A stretch of 64,000 bases of DNA from Streptomyces niger (GTDB taxonomy: Bacteria; Actinomycetota; Actinomycetes; Streptomycetales; Streptomycetaceae): assembly GCF_000718305.1 (NCBI RefSeq), contig NZ_JOFQ01000002.1:186001-250000 (forward strand), in the 5' to 3' direction. The position numbers were made by a program, and so were the translations under genes. Each line of letters opens with the position of its first letter. Position 1 is the first letter of the stretch. The notes under the pieces were generated by a model. The model had not been told where the DNA came from. It made no database searches and worked only from the letters and a program-made list of their open reading frames with translations. Of this stretch, positions 9,256 to 17,528 are shown piece after piece.

Positions 9256-9948
9256 ATGCTGCAAGATATGCGCGTGCACCCTGCCGACGCCGCATCCGCA
9301 GCCCACCCCGACCCGTCCTCGATGCGCGCCCAGTACCGCGCGCACGGCCTCACCGAGGAGGACCTCGCGGGCACCCCGTACGAACAGTTCGCGCGCTGGT
9401 TCAAGGAAGCGGCCGCGAGCGGCATACACGAACCCAACGCCATGGTCGTCTCCACCGCCGACGAGGACGGGCGGCCCAGCTCCCGCACGGTCCTGCTGAA
9501 GGCCTTCGACGACCGGGGCTTCGTCTTCTTCAGCAACTACACCAGCCGCAAGGGCCGCGAACTGGGGCGGAATCCGGCCGTCTCGCTGCTGTTCCCCTGG
9601 CACCCGCTCGCCCGCCAGGTCATCGTCGCCGGCACCGCCGAGCGCATCGGCCGCGACGAGACCGCCGCGTACTTCCGCACCCGCCCGCACGGCTCCCAGC
9701 TGGGCGCCTGGGCCAGCGAACAGTCCTCGGTGGTCGCCTCCCGCGAGGAGCTGGAGCGGGCGTACGCCGACCTCGCGGCCCGCTACCCCGAAGGCGAGCA
9801 GGTGCCGGCGCCGCCGCACTGGGGCGGTTACCGGATCGCCGCCGAGAGCGTGGAGTTCTGGCAGGGGCGCGAGAACCGCCTGCACGACCGCCTGCGGTAC
9901 GTCCGTACGCCGGGCGGCGGCTGGACGGTGGAGCGCCTGGCCCCGTAG
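9256..9948 (+). CDS. pdxH: pyridoxamine/pyridoxine 5'-phosphate oxidase
   Basis: 230 residues; FMN enzyme that oxidises pyridoxine or pyridoxamine 5'-phosphate to pyridoxal 5'-phosphate in the cytoplasm. Family signatures seen include [37 protein letters not shown], and the C-terminal [18 protein letters not shown] that lines the PLP site. Length is close to E. coli PdxH (218). The start is not decided by a ribosome site: ATG 9256, ATG 9268 and GTG 9274 are all in frame, and CAAGAT just before 9268 could be a -10 element of a leaderless message. It is followed by an elaborate hairpin structure. Confidence 0.9.
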   Translation: MLQDMRVHPADAASAAHPDPSSMRAQYRAHGLTEEDLAGTPYEQFARWFKEAAASGIHEPNAMVVSTADEDGRPSSRTVLLKAFDDRGFVFFSNYTSRKGRELGRNPAVSLLFPWHPLARQVIVAGTAERIGRDETAAYFRTRPHGSQLGAWASEQSSVVASREELERAYADLAARYPEGEQVPAPPHWGGYRIAAESVEFWQGRENRLHDRLRYVRTPGGGWTVERLAP

Positions 9949-10002
9949 GGCGGGGAGCGCCCTGCGCCGTACGAGCCCCTGCCGTGCGGCCGGAGACGCA
10001 GA

Positions 10003-10075
10003 CGACCCGCGGGCCTTCTCCCCGGCGCCGGGAGGCGCCGGGGGCCGGTCGGACGAACCGGCGGCCCGCGGGTCG
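10003..10075. other. perfect three-way-junction structure downstream of pdxH
   Basis: A 13-bp outer stem (10003-10015 with 10063-10075; core GACCCGCGGGCC) encloses two hairpins. The first is a 10-bp stem 10020-10029/10034-10043 with loop GGGA. The second is a 6-bp stem 10044-10049/10057-10062 with a 7-nt loop that stacks directly on the outer stem. All stems are perfectly paired, leaving only four unpaired junction bases. It may be a strong terminator or a structured RNA at the pdxH 3' end. The rest of the 417-bp gap (9949-10365) has no gene apart from a possible 24-codon extension of the next gene from GTG 10294. Confidence 0.55.
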
Positions 10076-10365
10076 GGTGACTGCTTGGGATTGGCCGGCT
10101 GCGCACAGGTCTCGTGCGCTGGTCCGGCGCTGCACTGAGTGAAGCGACGGGCCGCTAGCCCGCAGCCACCTCACGCGTCCGGTGTGCATACATCTGCCGA
10201 ACCACCTCCCTTCTCGTGTGCTCCACACACTAGGAACCCCTCCGGCCCTCCACAACCGAATTTCCGGCGGGCAGAGATTTTCCGGAATGGGGTGTGGGCT
10301 GCATCACGTTCCAGTTGAATGATCCGACGTGCAGCACGTGCAGCCGCGTCCAGCAGGGGGTGCCA

Positions 10366-11868
10366 GTGACTGCTTCGTCCCGCCACTTCAATGCCGCGCT
10401 GCCCGGGGAGCCGGGCCGTCCGAACCAGAGCCACGACCAGGGAGCGGAAACGGACCCACCGCCGCCACCCGACAGCGAGGACTCCGGCCTGCTCGCGGCC
10501 CTCCTGGACGGCATGGATGCCGCCCTGTGCGCCTTCGACGCCGACGGCACCGTCACCCACTGGAACCGCGAGGCCGAACGCATCCTCGGCTGGACCGCCG
10601 ACGAAGCCGTCGGCCGCCCGGGCCTGGCCGGCTGGGCCGTGCGCCCCGAGGACGCCGACGAGGTGCACGCGGCCGTGATGGCCGCCATGACCGCACCGGG
10701 CCGCCAGGTGCACGAGTTCGCACTGCTCACCAAGGACGGCGGCCGGGTCCTGGTCCGTACCCAGTCCTCCGCCGTCACCGGCACCGACGGCACGCCCGCC
10801 GGGGTGTACTGCGCGTTCAGCGAGGTGCACACCCAGATCGACCTCGAACGCTCCATCGCGCTCAGCGAGGCCCTCTTCGACGACGCGTCCTGGGGCGTGG
10901 TCCTCGTCGACGCCGACCTGCGCCCCGCCGTCGTCAACACCCACGCGGCGCGCGCCCTGGGGCTCGGGCGCACGCACGTCCTCGGGCGCCCGCTGGGGGA
11001 CCTGCTCGCCCAAGGGGTCGAGGAGTTGGAGGGCGCCCTCCAACACGTCCTGGCCGAAGGCGCGCCGCCGGCCGCCACCGAACTGTGGGTGACGCTGCGC
11101 TCCGAGGAGGCCGAGGAGCCCCGCCGATGCTGGCGCAGCGGCTTCCTGCGGCTGGCGTCCCCGCTCGCCGAAGAACCGGTACCGCTCGGCGTCGGCTGGC
11201 TCTTCCAGGACATCACCGACATCAAGCGCGGCGAACAGGACAGCTCGCTGCAGCGCTTCCGCGCCCACCAGCTGCACCGCGCGGGCCGGGCGGCCGCCGA
11301 GTGCGAGGATCCGATGGAGGCCGCCGCCGTCCAGCTGGACTTCGCGCTGGCCGGCTTCGCCGACCACGGCCTGGTCGACCTGGCCGTCCCGCCCGCGCCC
11401 GCCGGCCCGCCGCTCTCCGACCTGGACGCGGCCACGTCCCTGGAGGACGCCGACCTGGGCGCGCAGCCCGAGGACACCGCCGACCCCGCGCCCCGGCTGG
11501 TCCGCGCCCTCGCCTCGCCCACGGGTTCGCCCGGCCCCTCCCAGCCCGTCGCGGTCACCGGCATCCCGCTGGCGTACGTACCGGGCCACCCGGCCGTCCA
11601 GGCGTACCGGCGCCGCGGCTCGGTCCGGGCCAGCGCGGGCCTCGCGGCCTCCCCGGAGGGCTGGGCGGCGGCCCGGAAGTGGCCCGAGGGGACGGTGCAC
11701 GGCCTGTGCGTGGTGCTGCGCAGCCGAGGCCGGACGGTGGGGGTGGCCACCTTCCTGCGCGGCGCCTCCCGCCGTCCGTTCGACCGCGCGGACGCCGCGT
11801 ACGCCGAGGACGTCGCATCCCGCATCGCCGCGTCCCTGGACCTGGCGGACGTGGTGCGGAAGAGATGA
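10366..11868 (+). CDS. PAS-PAS-GAF-like sensory protein without catalytic output
   Basis: 500 residues. The first PAS domain is at about 45-150 (LLDGMDAALCAFDADGTVTHWNREAERILGW) and a second at about 165-290 (DASWGVVLVDADLRPAVVNTHAARALGL, ending GWLFQDITDIKRGE). A C-terminal GAF-like region at about 300-500 ends GVATFLRGASRRPFDRADAAYAEDVASRIA. No kinase, PP2C, GGDEF/EAL or HTH domain follows, so it looks like the sensory half of the actinobacterial PAS/GAF/PP2C phosphatases without the phosphatase. GTG 10366 follows CAGGGGG; GTG 10294 would add 24 residues with two Cys (DPTCSTC). It stands alone and ends at a strong hairpin. It may act as a soluble ligand- or redox-sensing partner protein. 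Confidence 0.75.
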   Translation: MTASSRHFNAALPGEPGRPNQSHDQGAETDPPPPPDSEDSGLLAALLDGMDAALCAFDADGTVTHWNREAERILGWTADEAVGRPGLAGWAVRPEDADEVHAAVMAAMTAPGRQVHEFALLTKDGGRVLVRTQSSAVTGTDGTPAGVYCAFSEVHTQIDLERSIALSEALFDDASWGVVLVDADLRPAVVNTHAARALGLGRTHVLGRPLGDLLAQGVEELEGALQHVLAEGAPPAATELWVTLRSEEAEEPRRCWRSGFLRLASPLAEEPVPLGVGWLFQDITDIKRGEQDSSLQRFRAHQLHRAGRAAAECEDPMEAAAVQLDFALAGFADHGLVDLAVPPAPAGPPLSDLDAATSLEDADLGAQPEDTADPAPRLVRALASPTGSPGPSQPVAVTGIPLAYVPGHPAVQAYRRRGSVRASAGLAASPEGWAAARKWPEGTVHGLCVVLRSRGRTVGVATFLRGASRRPFDRADAAYAEDVASRIAASLDLADVVRKR

Positions 11869-11909
11869 CGACTGGGCGCGCGGTCCCGACACCGCGCCGC
11901 CCCGTGCTT

Positions 11910-11942
11910 CCGGGCTCCGGAGCGCCGAGCTCCGGAGCCCGG
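11910..11942. terminator. hairpin terminator after PAS/GAF gene
   Basis: GGGCTCCGGAGC (11912-11923) pairs perfectly with 11929-11940 around a 5-nt loop, and two more G-C pairs extend the stem. It is 42 bp after the PAS/GAF stop and borders the repeat array of the convergent SIS gene. Confidence 0.7.
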
Positions 11943-11945
11943 GTC

Positions 11946-12183
11946 GTTCAGTGCCGGAGTCCGGGCCGTTCACATGTCCGAGCCCGGGCCGTTCAGTGCC
12001 GGAGTCCGGCTCGTTCACGTGCCCGAGCCCGGGCTGCTCGGAGCCGGGGCCCGGGGCGTTCAGTGCCGGAGCGCCGGGCCGTTCACATGCCCGAGCCCGG
12101 GCCGTTCAGTGCCGGAGTCCGGCTCGTTCACGTGCCCGAGCCCGGGCTGCTCGGAGCCGGAGCCCGGGGCGTTCAGTGCCGGT
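11946..12183. repeat. stop-codon-anchored tandem repeat, 112/113-bp units
   Basis: Two nearly identical units (11946-12057, 112 bp; 12058-12170, 113 bp) and the start of a third (12171 on) begin with GTTCAGTGCCGG. This is the complement of the last two codons plus TGA of the SIS gene. The units differ by about three changes. Each unit is itself built from smaller, diverged 22-28-bp units of the type GTTCAGTGCCGGAGTCCGGG. The third copy is the real gene end. Confidence 0.85.
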
Positions 12184-12937
12184 AGAAGATCCGGTCCGCG
12201 TACTCGCGCATGACCCGGCCGTTCCAGTCGTGGCCCCCGTCGACGTTGCCCGAGCGGAGCAGCGGCGGATCGATGCCGCGCTCGGCGAGCGCCCCGGCCG
12301 CGGTCGCCACCACCGCCTGCATGACCGCGCTGGTGACGACCGTGGAAGCGGGCGCGAACGGCGCCTCGACGCCCGGCGCCGTCAGCTCCGCGTCACCGAC
12401 CGGGATGTGGCTGTCCAGCACGAGGTCGCAGTGGTCCTTGAGGTACGTACCGGAGACGTGTCGCGACTTGGTGCCGTCCGCGTACTCGACCGAGGTCAGC
12501 CCGATGACCTTCAGGCCCAGCGCGCGGGCGTTCATCGCCATCTCCACGGGCAGCGGGTTCCGGCCGGACAGCGAGATGATCACCAGCACGTCGCCGGCCC
12601 GCACCGGACTGGAGTCCAGGACCGCGGCGGCCAGCCCGTCGACCCGCTCCAGCGCGCTGCCGAGCGTCGCCGGCATCACGTCCACGCCCACCACGCCCGG
12701 CACGGACAGTAGGTTCATCACCGCCAGTCCGCCGGCCCGGTAGACCGTGTCCTGGGCGGGCAGCGAGGAGTGCCCGGCGCCGAAGCAGAAGATCCGGCCG
12801 CCGGCCGCCACGGTGTCGGCGATCAGCGTCCCGGCCTCGGCGATCCGCCCGCCCTCGGTGTCGCGCACCGTCCGCAGCAGGCCGATCGCGGCGTCGAAGT
12901 ACTGCCCGGCCAGCCCGTTGCTCTCGCCCTCGCCCAT
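12173..12937 (-). CDS. SIS-domain phosphosugar-binding protein (UPF0309 type)
   Basis: 254 residues, a single sugar-isomerase (SIS) domain. Seen: GGRIFCFGAGHSSLPAQDTVYRAGG at the phosphosugar pocket, the second loop VLVIISLSGRNPLPVEMAM, and a C-terminal DPPLLRSGNVDGGHDWN typical of the UPF0309 family. It probably binds or isomerises a phosphorylated amino sugar, but the substrate is unknown. ATG 12937 has AAGGGG about 9 nt upstream. It is divergent from dmdR1 across a 388-bp region (12938-13325) in which I see no gene. The 3' end is embedded in a tandem repeat array that copies its last codons and stop. Confidence 0.87.
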   Translation of the reverse strand: MGEGESNGLAGQYFDAAIGLLRTVRDTEGGRIAEAGTLIADTVAAGGRIFCFGAGHSSLPAQDTVYRAGGLAVMNLLSVPGVVGVDVMPATLGSALERVDGLAAAVLDSSPVRAGDVLVIISLSGRNPLPVEMAMNARALGLKVIGLTSVEYADGTKSRHVSGTYLKDHCDLVLDSHIPVGDAELTAPGVEAPFAPASTVVTSAVMQAVVATAAGALAERGIDPPLLRSGNVDGGHDWNGRVMREYADRIFYRH

Positions 12938-13325
12938 CGCGGAGCGCCCCTTCTCCTCGTATGGTCCCGTCCGGCCGGTCGGCGCCGGAGGGGAGTCTCC
13001 CGCCGCAGTCGTGCACGGCCGCCCGCAGCGGTACACGGTCGCGCCTGTGGCGCTCGGTCGTGGCCGGTCCCGCGGTCGTGGCGCGGCTCACGTTGCGGTC
13101 TGGACCAGTGCCCTGTCAATACGGCGACCGCTCCGTACGGCCGAAAGGTGCCGATGGTCATCGAGCGCTGCCCGGGACGGCCCTGGTCACGGGCCGGACG
13201 GTCGCCCGCGGGCCGGCTGCGGGCAGGACGCGGGAGCGTCCTTCGGCCCGCGGGCGGCACCGTTGTCGGTGGGATGCGTCAGAATTGAGTTCAGGGCCAT
13301 CGCACGACACAGCCGAGGGGCACGC

Positions 13326-14018
13326 ATGTCCGGACTGATCGACACCACGGAGATGTATCTCCGCACCATCCTCGAACTGGAAGAGGAAGGTGTGGTCCCG
13401 ATGCGCGCTCGAATCGCCGAGCGGCTCGACCAGAGCGGCCCGACGGTCAGCCAGACCGTTGCGCGGATGGAGCGGGACGGCCTGGTGACGGTCGCGGGCG
13501 ACCGGCACCTGGAGCTGACCGAGGAGGGGCGCCGCCTGGCGACGCGCGTGATGCGCAAGCACCGGCTCGCCGAGTGCCTGCTCGTCGACGTGATCGGCCT
13601 GGAGTGGGAGCAGGTGCACGCCGAGGCCTGCCGCTGGGAGCACGTCATGAGCGAGGCGGTCGAGCGCCGCGTCCTGGAGCTGCTGCGCCACCCGACCGAG
13701 TCGCCGTACGGCAATCCCATCCCGGGCCTGGACGAGCTGGGCGAGAAGGCCGAGGCCGATGCGTTCCTGGACGACGGCCTGCTGAACCTGATGGACCTCG
13801 ACCCGGGTGCCGACGGCAAGACCGTCGTCGTACGGCGGATCGGCGAGCCCATCCAGACGGACGCCCAGCTGATGTACACGCTGCGGCGCGCCGGGGTGCA
13901 GCCGGGGGCCGTGGTGAGCGTGACGGAGTCGCCGGCCGGGGTGCTGGTCGGCAGCAGCGGCGAGGCCGCCGAGTTGGCCACGGACATCGCGCAGCACGTC
14001 TTCGTGGCGAAGCGCTGA
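13326..14018 (+). CDS. dmdR1: iron-dependent DtxR-family repressor DmdR1
   Basis: 230 residues. DNA-binding winged helix at residues 1-64, dimerisation domain about 65-140, SH3-like domain about 150-228. The metal ligands match DtxR numbering exactly: Met10, His79, Glu83, His98, Cys102, Glu105, His106. It represses siderophore and iron-uptake genes when Fe(II) is bound. In S. coelicolor DmdR1 is the main iron regulator, and an antisense gene (adm) is reported to overlap it. Here the opposite strand is also open across the whole gene. ATG 13326 follows GAGGGG by 6 nt. No iron box (TTAGGTTAGGCT-type) is seen upstream, so no autoregulation is evident. Confidence 0.95.
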   Translation: MSGLIDTTEMYLRTILELEEEGVVPMRARIAERLDQSGPTVSQTVARMERDGLVTVAGDRHLELTEEGRRLATRVMRKHRLAECLLVDVIGLEWEQVHAEACRWEHVMSEAVERRVLELLRHPTESPYGNPIPGLDELGEKAEADAFLDDGLLNLMDLDPGADGKTVVVRRIGEPIQTDAQLMYTLRRAGVQPGAVVSVTESPAGVLVGSSGEAAELATDIAQHVFVAKR

Positions 14019-14489
14019 GCGTCGGCGGCCCGCTCGCCGGGGCCGTCGCGGCGCTCGCTCCGTCCGCGCAACTTCGCTCCGCTTCACCGGCGGGGCGCCG
14101 CTTCCGCATGCCGTGCGCAGGCGCCCACCCGGTGCAACGGCTACAACGCCGTTTCCCGGGGCACGTTCCGCTTCGTGGTCCCGCGAAGATTTTTTCGCTG
14201 CCCCTTCCGCCTGTTTTGTGCCCCTGACCTGGAGCGACTGCCGGTACGAAGGCGGGCTCCGGCCGCTCGCCCGCCATGGACTTGGCGGAATGCGAGCGGT
14301 GGGCGCGGCTCCGTGTCACCCTGGCGCTGTCACATGCGCGCGGACGCATGGTCGTGAGGCGTCGAGGACCTGGGGACGGGCGGCGGCGGGTGGCTGGGGA
14401 CCATCCGAGCGGTCGCCGTGCACCCCTTGGGGAGGGGGCTCGGATGAGTCCGCGGACGGAAACGTCGCCTGGCTGGGGGGCCACCGACA

Positions 14490-14608
14490 GCAGGGGCCCC
14501 GGCGCTGCGAGCAGCCGGGGCCCTGCCTCCCCATGTCCCCCCGCGAAGACCCGGAGCCCCGAGCTCTCAGGGTCTTCCCCCGCGGGCCCTCTTCCCGTCA
14601 GGGCCCGC
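14490..14608. other. cluster of three strong hairpins in the dmdR1-hydrolase intergenic region
   Basis: Three consecutive inverted repeats are present. The first is 14490-14503/14514-14526 (GCAGGGGCCCCGGC against GCCGGGGCCCTGC, one bulge). The second is 14545-14552/14570-14577 (GAAGACCC...GGGTCTTC, with an inner GAGC/GCTC). The third is 14582-14590/14600-14608 (GCGGGCCCT...AGGGCCCGC, 9-nt loop). They lie in the 738-bp gap 14019-14756, which holds no recognisable gene, and could be terminators or part of a structured leader or small RNA. Confidence 0.5.
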
Positions 14609-14698
14609 CTCCCGCTCACACTCTTTCCCTGCCGCGGGCGGCCAATCCTTGAGCATGGTCACTCGTACGAGGGGTGTTGAGACGCGACGGCAGTACAT

Positions 14699-14714
14699 TC
14701 GAATATGGGTTCGA
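14699..14714. promoter_or_regulatory. candidate LexA (SOS) box
   Basis: TCGAATATGGGTTCGA matches the actinobacterial LexA consensus TCGAAC-N4-GTTCGA at 11 of 12 specified bases, the only difference being T for C at position 6. It lies 43 bp upstream of the hydrolase ATG, where a promoter would be. Prediction only. Confidence 0.45.
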
Positions 14715-14756
14715 TAGTGTGGGGCTGCTCAAGGGGACGGATGGGGGTGCCAAGCA

Positions 14757-15638
14757 ATGGTGCGGCGCATCGACGTGACCGGTAGCGGGGGCGTACGGCT
14801 CGCGGCCTGGGAGTTCACCGACCCTCCCAAGGCCTACGGCGAGGGATCGGAGCAGAAGCACAACGGACGAGGTCCCGGTGTGCTGCTCCTGCACGGCCTG
14901 ATGGGGCGCGCGGCGCACTGGGCGGAGACCGCCCGCTGGCTCGGCGCGCGCTACCGCCCCGTGGGCCTGGATCAACGGGGCCACGGCCGCAGCGAGAAGC
15001 CCGGCGACGGACCGTTCGACCGCTTGACGTACGTGGACGACGCCATCGCCGCCATCGAGGAGCTGCACCTCGCACCGGTGGCACTCATCGGCCATTCCAT
15101 GGGCGCGCTCACCGCCTGGCAGCTCGCCGCCCGGCGTCCCGACCTCGTCAGCGCCCTGGTCATCTGCGACATGCGGGCCTCCGCGCTGGGCGCGGCCTCG
15201 CAACGTGAATGGGAGGAGTGGTTCCGCTCCTGGCCGGTCCCCTTCGCCACGCTCGCCGACGTCCGCAAATGGTTCGGCGAGGACGACCCCACGCTGGAGC
15301 GGCCCCGGCCGGCTCGCGGCGAGTTCTTCGCGGAGGTGATGGCCGAACGCGCGGACGGCTGGCGGCCGGTCTTCTCCCGCCGCCAGATGCTCGCCGTCCG
15401 CGAGGCCTGGGTGCACGACGCGCACTGGGAGGAACTGGCGCTGGTGGAGTGCCCCACGCTCGTCGTCCGCGGCCTGGACGGCGAACTGGGCCGCGCCGAG
15501 GCGCAGGAGATGGTCCGCGTCCTCCCGCGCGGCGCGTACGCCGAGATCCCCGACGCCGGCCACTTCTTCCCGTGGGAACGCCCCGAGGAGTGGCGCCGGT
15601 GCCTCGAACCGTTCCTGCATACGGCCTTGCCGGCCTGA
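14757..15638 (+). CDS. alpha/beta hydrolase
   Basis: 293 residues, alpha/beta-hydrolase fold. Seen: oxyanion-hole strand VLLLHGLMGRAAHW (about 42-55), GLDQRGHGRSEKP (about 73-85), nucleophile elbow GHSMGAL with Ser at about 114, and catalytic His in DAGHFFPWERP near 268. It is soluble with no signal peptide. The substrate cannot be inferred. ATG 14757 follows a GGGGG ribosome site. It appears monocistronic, with its own upstream region containing a candidate SOS box and a strong terminator after it. Possible roles include ester or peroxide detoxification, but this is only suggested by the putative SOS control. Confidence 0.88.
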   Translation: MVRRIDVTGSGGVRLAAWEFTDPPKAYGEGSEQKHNGRGPGVLLLHGLMGRAAHWAETARWLGARYRPVGLDQRGHGRSEKPGDGPFDRLTYVDDAIAAIEELHLAPVALIGHSMGALTAWQLAARRPDLVSALVICDMRASALGAASQREWEEWFRSWPVPFATLADVRKWFGEDDPTLERPRPARGEFFAEVMAERADGWRPVFSRRQMLAVREAWVHDAHWEELALVECPTLVVRGLDGELGRAEAQEMVRVLPRGAYAEIPDAGHFFPWERPEEWRRCLEPFLHTALPA

Positions 15639-15719
15639 CGGGCCGCCGGCGGCGGGCGGGGCGGATCCTTTCGCCGGGGCTGTCCCGCCTCGTCGGAACC
15701 GTCTCGCCGTTCGCACCTG

Positions 15720-15753
15720 CGCGTGCCCCGGAGCTCAGGCTCCGGGGCACGCG
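15720..15753. terminator. bidirectional hairpin terminator
   Basis: A perfect 15-bp stem (CGCGTGCCCCGGAGC and its complement) with loop TCAG lies between the hydrolase and the convergent ABC operon. It is the strongest simple terminator in the window. Confidence 0.85.
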
Positions 15754-15791
15754 TCTCACGATGGGCGGCGGGCCCCGCGGGGCGGAACCGG

Positions 15792-15890
15792 CCGGCTCAG
15801 CCCTTAAGTCGGCTCAGCCCCTGGTGGAGCTCAGCCTCTGGTGGAGCCCGGCCTCTGGTGTGGCTCGGCCCCTGGTGGAGCTCAGCCCTT
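15792..15890. repeat. stop-codon-anchored 17-bp tandem repeat (about 5.8 copies)
   Basis: Read on the minus strand, 17-bp units of the type AGGGGCTGAGCTCCACC follow one another. The first (15874-15890) contains the last two codons (AAG GGC) and TGA of the ABC permease. Copies at 15857, 15840, 15823 and 15806, and a partial one at 15792, carry point changes, some of which destroy the TGA. The array ends about 38 bp before the terminator hairpin. Confidence 0.88.
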
Positions 15891-17528
15891 GCTCACCGCC
15901 GCCAGGATCTCCGGCAGCCGGCCCGGCACATGACGGGCGCTCAGCCGCAGCCCCAGCAGGGCGATGCCCGCCCCGTAGACCACGCCCACCGGCAGCACCA
16001 GCCACAGCAGCCCGTGCAGCCCTCCCAGATGCAGGCCGATCGTCAGGCCGAGGATCGGGGCGCAGAGCACCGCGCCCGCGACCATCCCGCCGAAGATGCT
16101 GATCCAGGCGATCCCGGCCTGCCCCGGGGCGACATTCTTGTTGCCCTCCGAAGGCACCGAGTACGGGAAGAAGACCGACGCGAACGCGCCGACGGCGACC
16201 AGCGCACCCAGCAGCGCGAGCGCGAGCCCGTACACCTCCGGGAACACCTCCCAGTCGTCGAGGACCGCCGCGGCGCCGACCGTGACCAGCGAGACGTACA
16301 CCACGGCGACCAGGCACAGCGCCAGCGCACGCGCGCGCAGCTCCACGTAGGCGTCCCGCCGCGTGGAGATCGTCGAGGCGACCATCCAGAACGCCGAGGT
16401 GTCCTGACCGAACTGGTTGTACATCTGCATCCCGAGCAGCCCCGCCGACCAGCAGGCGGTGTAGACGCTGCCGTTGCCCTGCGCCACCGACACCACCGGC
16501 AGCAGCAGGCCGACGCCGAGTCCGGAGATCCAGCCCATCTTCGTCTTCGGGTCCCGCCAGGCGTAGCGCAGCGTGCGCTGCATGACCGTCCCCGTACGCC
16601 CGCCCGGCAGCAACCGTGCCCAGCCGCCGCCCGCCTTGCCGGCCCGTTTGCGGCCGCTGTCGGTCTCCGCGGCCTGCAGGGTCGAGGAGTCGGGCGAGGT
16701 CATGACCCGGGTGAGGGTGCGCAGCCACCACCACAGGAGGAGCACCAGCGCGAGTACCGAGAGCGCGAGCCCGATCGCGGCACGCCCGTACGCGCCCTCG
16801 CTCGTCGCGGCCACGGCGTCCACGGCGGAGGCCGGCGGGATCCAGCGCAGCACGTCGGAGACCGGCTCCAGCACCGTCAGGCTGTGCGCCTGGGAGAGCT
16901 TCGTCGCCCCGAGGTTGATGCCCTGCGCGCCGACCGCGACGAACAGCCCGCTGAGGACCGCCAGGTCACGGCCGCGGCGGCTGCTGAGCAGCCGTACGTT
17001 CGCGGTGGCGATGGCACGCGCGAGCGCCGCGCACACCAGGAGCACCAGTACCGTCGCGACGACTCCGACGACCGCGGCCGCCGCGCCGTGCGCCACGGCG
17101 ATGACGGAACCGGCCGCCAGGACGAGGGTGAAGACCGGCCCGGTGCCGATGAGCGAGGCGATCAGCAGCGAAACGATCATCGGCCGGGGCCGCAGCGGCA
17201 GCATCACCAGCCGCGTCGGATCCAGCGTCTCGTCACCGCTCGGGAAGAACAGCGGCATCGCGGCCCAGCCGAGGGTGACCAGCCCGGTCAGCAGCACGGC
17301 CAGCGTTGCCGCGCCCGGCACGCCGCGCAGCAGGATCATGCCCAGCAACAGGCCGGCCGCGATGACCAGGGTGACGACGATCGAGGTGACGTACGCCGCG
17401 GTGCGGCCGGCCGACTGCCGCAGCCCGTTCTTGAGCAGCGTCAGCTTGAGCCGTACGAAGAGGGGGGTGAGGGCGGGGGCCGGTCTCGCGGCCGACTGCC
17501 GGCTCACCGGCTGGACCTGCGTACTCAT
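15882..17528 (-). CDS. ABC transporter permease, multispan membrane protein
   Basis: 548 residues with about 12 hydrophobic segments spread over the whole length, e.g. VTSIVVTLVIAAGLLLGMIL near 60 and GVLGLALALLGALVA-like stretches toward the C-terminus. A hydrophilic loop around residues 290-330 (ETDSGRKRAGKAGGGW) splits the protein into two halves. It has no ATPase motifs. Its ATG overlaps the stop of the upstream ATPase gene (ATGA), so the two form an exporter pair. The transported molecule is unknown. The N-terminal 25 residues are Gln/Pro-rich and cytoplasmic. The stop codon is part of a 17-bp tandem repeat. Confidence 0.83.
   Translation of the reverse strand: MSTQVQPVSRQSAARPAPALTPLFVRLKLTLLKNGLRQSAGRTAAYVTSIVVTLVIAAGLLLGMILLRGVPGAATLAVLLTGLVTLGWAAMPLFFPSGDETLDPTRLVMLPLRPRPMIVSLLIASLIGTGPVFTLVLAAGSVIAVAHGAAAAVVGVVATVLVLLVCAALARAIATANVRLLSSRRGRDLAVLSGLFVAVGAQGINLGATKLSQAHSLTVLEPVSDVLRWIPPASAVDAVAATSEGAYGRAAIGLALSVLALVLLLWWWLRTLTRVMTSPDSSTLQAAETDSGRKRAGKAGGGWARLLPGGRTGTVMQRTLRYAWRDPKTKMGWISGLGVGLLLPVVSVAQGNGSVYTACWSAGLLGMQMYNQFGQDTSAFWMVASTISTRRDAYVELRARALALCLVAVVYVSLVTVGAAAVLDDWEVFPEVYGLALALLGALVAVGAFASVFFPYSVPSEGNKNVAPGQAGIAWISIFGGMVAGAVLCAPILGLTIGLHLGGLHGLLWLVLPVGVVYGAGIALLGLRLSARHVPGRLPEILAAVSKG

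Noticed and set aside
14273-14640. Structured region considered as a second ydaO riboswitch, RNase P RNA or other known ncRNA
   Set aside because: None of the conserved sequence blocks of those RNAs is present; only hairpins can be supported.
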